A stretch of DNA of 7,223 nt from the NCBI GenBank assembly GCA_023132135.1, contig JAGLYR010000311.1:1-7223 (forward strand), given 5' to 3'. A program made the position numbers and the translations under genes. Source of the DNA: Candidatus Eiseniibacteriota bacterium (GTDB lineage: Bacteria > Arandabacterota > Arandabacteria > JAGLYR01). Below, piece by piece: positions 5,429 through 7,223 of this stretch. The notes beneath the pieces are model-generated. The model worked only from the letters and a program-made list of their open reading frames with translations. It was not told the origin of the DNA and did no database searches. Position 1 is the stretch's first letter; each line of letters begins with the position of its first letter.

Positions 5429-5448
5429 GAACGAGCATTCGCTCATTC
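5429..5448 (-). other. Hairpin at the stop codon of the PPC gene
   Basis: On the minus-strand RNA, GAAUGAGC pairs with GCUCGUUC around a 4-base loop (eight pairs, one G-U). The UGA stop of the PPC gene is in the first arm. The sequence after it has only short U runs (GGUUUCUC), so it could be a weak terminator or a 3'-end stabilising structure. Neither is demonstrated. Confidence 0.4.
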
Positions 5449-5892
5449 GGAATCACCGCTCCCCGGCGGATCATACAGGAGGCCCAGTTTGAACCGCGGA
5501 TCAAGGGTTCGCTCAAGCTTCCCTTTCAGATCCCTGATCTCAATCTCCATCGTCAGCGCGCAGACGGAGTCCTCCAGGAGATGTCCGCCGAAGACCCGGC
5601 CTTCCTGGTTGCTGACCGTCATGTGGGCGTGGGCAAAGGGAACGCCATCGCGCAGGGCAATGTTCCCGATGAGGCTCGTGACTTCCAGGGCGCCCTTCAC
5701 CTCCACAACCCGGTAGTTCTTCATGTCATAGTCATACTGCCCCAACCGGGCCGGGTTCACCGCACCGATTCCCTGGAATGAAGCCGCCTCCAGCTTCTTC
5801 TCCTTCGCGAACTCAATGATGGAGCGAAGGATGTCCTCCCCTCTCTCCAGAACCAGCAGGTACTGATCCTCACCGAACGTGTACGTTTTCAT
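5443..5892 (-). CDS. PPC/DUF296 domain protein
   Basis: The 149-residue product is a single PPC (plants and prokaryotes conserved, DUF296) domain, the trimeric beta-barrel fold also found in plant AT-hook proteins. The bacterial metal-site triad is visible: His88 and His90 in FAHAHMTVS and His104 in FGGHLLE. N-terminal LLVLERGEDILRSIIEFAKEKKL and the ASFQGIGAV segment at 37-45 are typical. Bacterial members are often called DNA-binding proteins, but this one has no AT-hook or other DNA-binding segment, and its function is unknown. Length is normal for the stand-alone bacterial form. The ATG is preceded by a GGGGGG run three bases away. It is followed by purD after 123 bases and by a probable separate promoter, so it is not necessarily part of the purine operon. 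Confidence 0.92.
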   Translation of the reverse strand: MKTYTFGEDQYLLVLERGEDILRSIIEFAKEKKLEAASFQGIGAVNPARLGQYDYDMKNYRVVEVKGALEVTSLIGNIALRDGVPFAHAHMTVSNQEGRVFGGHLLEDSVCALTMEIEIRDLKGKLERTLDPRFKLGLLYDPPGSGDSE

Positions 5893-5902
5893 GTTCCCCC
5901 CG

Positions 5903-5930
5903 TGCGGGTTTCATGGAAGCCTGGCCCGCA
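5903..5930. repeat. Small inverted repeat upstream of the PPC gene
   Basis: TGCGGG (5903-5908) and CCCGCA (5925-5930) can form a 6-pair stem with a 16-base loop in the 51-base gap between the methyltransferase-like gene and the PPC gene. The following G-run is the PPC ribosome-binding region and there is no U-run. It lies at the composition boundary and may be incidental. Confidence 0.3.
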
Positions 5931-5943
5931 TTTCTCTTCATCC

Positions 5944-6546
5944 TCAAGGCCATGGAAGATACCTGGGCACTTCCACACAATAATCCTCGTATTCTGACCC
6001 GAATATCCGTCCCAAGTGTTCTTCCTCTGTCCGCACCATCATGTGAGCTATTGCGCCGTATACCAGAATCCATCCCAAGCTATAGATAGAAGGCCATAAG
6101 AGCGCAAGTCCGATGACCACCAAGCCATAAACGACAATCTGAGGATTCCTGCTGTACCGATAGAAACCTGAACGATACAGACCTCTAGTCTGCTGACCCA
6201 AGGTATCACGTAATCTCAGGCTGATCATTGACCAGAGTGTGACCACTATGCCAATAGCAAGGATGCCTAACCCAGCTGCCTTCTGGAATTCGTTGTCAGG
6301 AAGAGACGGAAGATCCGGCCATCTTGCGGGAAGGAAGGTATAGGAGAGATTCGCATGAAGACAAAAGACAAGACATTCGAGTAATGTTGAGATTGCGGAC
6401 AGCCTCTCTCGTCTTTCATAATCCCTTCGGACCTTGACTCGGAAAACCAGATAGCCAAAGAGAACCATGAGGGATGACAGGATCAAGTATGAAGCGGTTT
6501 TCATAGGGACGCTACCCCGGTCAGGGAAGCTTGACCTGCAGATCAT
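5944..6546 (-). CDS. Isoprenylcysteine carboxyl methyltransferase-family membrane protein
   Basis: A 200-residue integral membrane protein with about four to five hydrophobic segments: roughly 18-36, 52-70, 90-110, 138-152 and 154-170. The C-terminal half carries the ICMT/PEMT-like SAM-binding signature: GLYRSGFYRYSRNPQIVVYG at 122-141, then EEEHLGRIFGSEYEDY at 174-189 and VPRYLP at 193-198. These enzymes are SAM-dependent methyltransferases, but most bacterial members have no known substrate, and prenylated proteins are not expected here. The annotated ATG overlaps the stop of the preceding gene as ATGA (6543-6546), suggesting translational coupling. Neither this start nor the alternative ATG at 6504 (MKTASYLIL, just before the first membrane segment) has a clear Shine-Dalgarno, and the shorter form (186 residues) may be the true one. 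GC is lower than in the purine genes. Confidence 0.88.
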   Translation of the reverse strand: MICRSSFPDRGSVPMKTASYLILSSLMVLFGYLVFRVKVRRDYERRERLSAISTLLECLVFCLHANLSYTFLPARWPDLPSLPDNEFQKAAGLGILAIGIVVTLWSMISLRLRDTLGQQTRGLYRSGFYRYSRNPQIVVYGLVVIGLALLWPSIYSLGWILVYGAIAHMMVRTEEEHLGRIFGSEYEDYCVEVPRYLPWP

Positions 6547-7223
6547 TCAACAGCTAATACTTCAATGATTTTCGAGCAGCCTCCATCGCGCAAATAATCG
6601 GCATGGTCGCCGATATTCTCAAATCTCCGTCCGACTATTTTGGAGCACTCAAATTCAGAGTCGGTGCATTTCATAAATCTATCAATCGCATCTATGGCTT
6701 TGGGGTTCTTAAAATCAATCTTGCCGACTCCTTCCTTGCTGCTGTTCATTCCGATGATCCATATCGCGGCCCCCAGTGCCCCACAAGCGCCTCCGCATAA
6801 ACCGATTCCGCCCGCAAATCCCGCCGCCATTACCGCATGCATGTCGGATACGCCCATCTTCTGTGCCAACATTGCCGCGCAACTTACCGGAGGGGAGGGC
6901 GCTTCGATATGCTCTTCGGAAAGAGCGGTATTTATCTCACTGAATGCTACCGGGGCATATCTTGCGGCCATGCGCATGCAGCCTATGGTCCCGCCTTTTA
7001 TAAGGAAATATATAATCATCCGCATAGTTGATGATGACTTGTCTATATCAGTTATTTCGAGGCAGTTTATACTGTTGTTGCGAGCACGGAAGGAATCCAC
7101 AAGCCTTTGTGCTGCAATAATTGCCTTGGTTTCAGCTTGCGGACCCGGGCCAAAAAGTCGATATGCCTGTGCCCCTGCGGCAAGCGTCGCGCCCCAAATC
7201 ATGCCGCACTGGTAGCCATGTTG
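6543..7223 (-). CDS. C_GCAxxG_C_C-type putative redox-active protein (5' end outside the window)
   Basis: The frame is open to the window edge (226 codons visible), so the ATG at 7202 is internal: it is preceded in frame by QHGYQCG, and Cys (7206-7208) is part of the family motif. The protein belongs to the cysteine-rich C_GCAxxG_C_C family, annotated as putatively redox-active or metal-binding with unproven function. Two related units are visible. The first has QCGMIWGATLAAGA, then INCLEITD and GGTIGC. The second has SCAAMLAQKMG, AAGFAGGIGLCGGACGALGA, then FECSKIVGRRF and DGGCSKIIEVLA. At least nine cysteines are present. No signal peptide can be judged because the N-terminus is missing. The gene overlaps the methyltransferase-like gene by four bases. 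Its composition is about 47% GC in two sampled lines, below the rest of the window. Confidence 0.88.
   Translation of the reverse strand, partial: QHGYQCGMIWGATLAAGAQAYRLFGPGPQAETKAIIAAQRLVDSFRARNNSINCLEITDIDKSSSTMRMIIYFLIKGGTIGCMRMAARYAPVAFSEINTALSEEHIEAPSPPVSCAAMLAQKMGVSDMHAVMAAGFAGGIGLCGGACGALGAAIWIIGMNSSKEGVGKIDFKNPKAIDAIDRFMKCTDSEFECSKIVGRRFENIGDHADYLRDGGCSKIIEVLAVE

Noticed and set aside
4009-5781. A 590-codon plus-strand open frame antisense to purD and the PPC gene
   Set aside because: It is rich in Arg, Pro, His and Ser, has no recognisable motif, runs through an intergenic gap and mirrors two well-supported genes. High GC produces such long shadow frames.
62-7199. Frameshifted or broken genes
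   Set aside because: All nine complete products have normal family length and intact key motifs. The only incomplete gene is cut by the window edge.
7200-7202. ATG as the start of the C_GCAxxG protein
   Set aside because: The frame continues upstream to the window edge without a stop and encodes GYQCG, which is part of the conserved cysteine motif. The real start is outside the window.

Overview
This is a bacterial chromosomal window in which every supportable gene lies on the minus strand. In transcription order, from high to low coordinates, it reads: C_GCAxxG_C_C-type protein (cut by the window edge) > isoprenylcysteine methyltransferase-like membrane protein > PPC/DUF296 protein > purD > purE > arginine-phosphatase-like LMW-PTP > rpiB > nrdR > a lipoprotein > tatC. 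Nothing convincing is encoded on the plus strand. The organism is probably a diderm with moderately high GC: there is a lipobox lipoprotein and a Tat translocase, and one sampled line (4021-4080) is 70% GC. The phosphatase-rpiB pairing recalls Bacillus ywlE-ywlF, and rpiB next to nrdR recalls many diderm genomes in which glyA lies between them. I cannot name a phylum. An uncultured, metagenome-type lineage is a guess.

Region by region: 5944-7223 is a lower-GC pair of genes (sampled lines 42-47% GC) joined by a 4-base ATGA overlap. They are a cysteine-rich, putatively redox-active protein with two repeats of its signature and a small multi-pass methyltransferase-like protein. From about 5940 downwards the composition becomes GC-rich. 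3537-5892 holds a PPC-domain protein and the purine biosynthesis genes purD and purE, with a plausible TTGACA promoter in front of purD. 1829-3401 holds the LMW phosphatase, ribose-5-phosphate isomerase B and the ribonucleotide-reductase repressor NrdR. 27-1703 holds a lipoprotein of unknown function and tatC.

The functional theme of the GC-rich part is nucleotide supply. RpiB makes ribose 5-phosphate, the PRPP precursor; PurD and PurE act in IMP synthesis; NrdR controls dNTP production. Secretion and envelope functions follow at the low end.

The most unusual material is between the genes. Each of the three gaps longer than 120 bases from rpiB to the PPC gene carries its own short repeat: a heptanucleotide tandem array that supplies the purE stop codon, with a triplicated copy of the phosphatase leader/ribosome-binding segment; a 25-base-arm inverted repeat that supplies the last codons of the phosphatase; and three 11-base tandem repeats in the presumed purD leader. 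No CRISPR array, tRNA, rRNA, insertion sequence or canonical rho-independent terminator was seen. No stretch above 300 bases lacks a gene.
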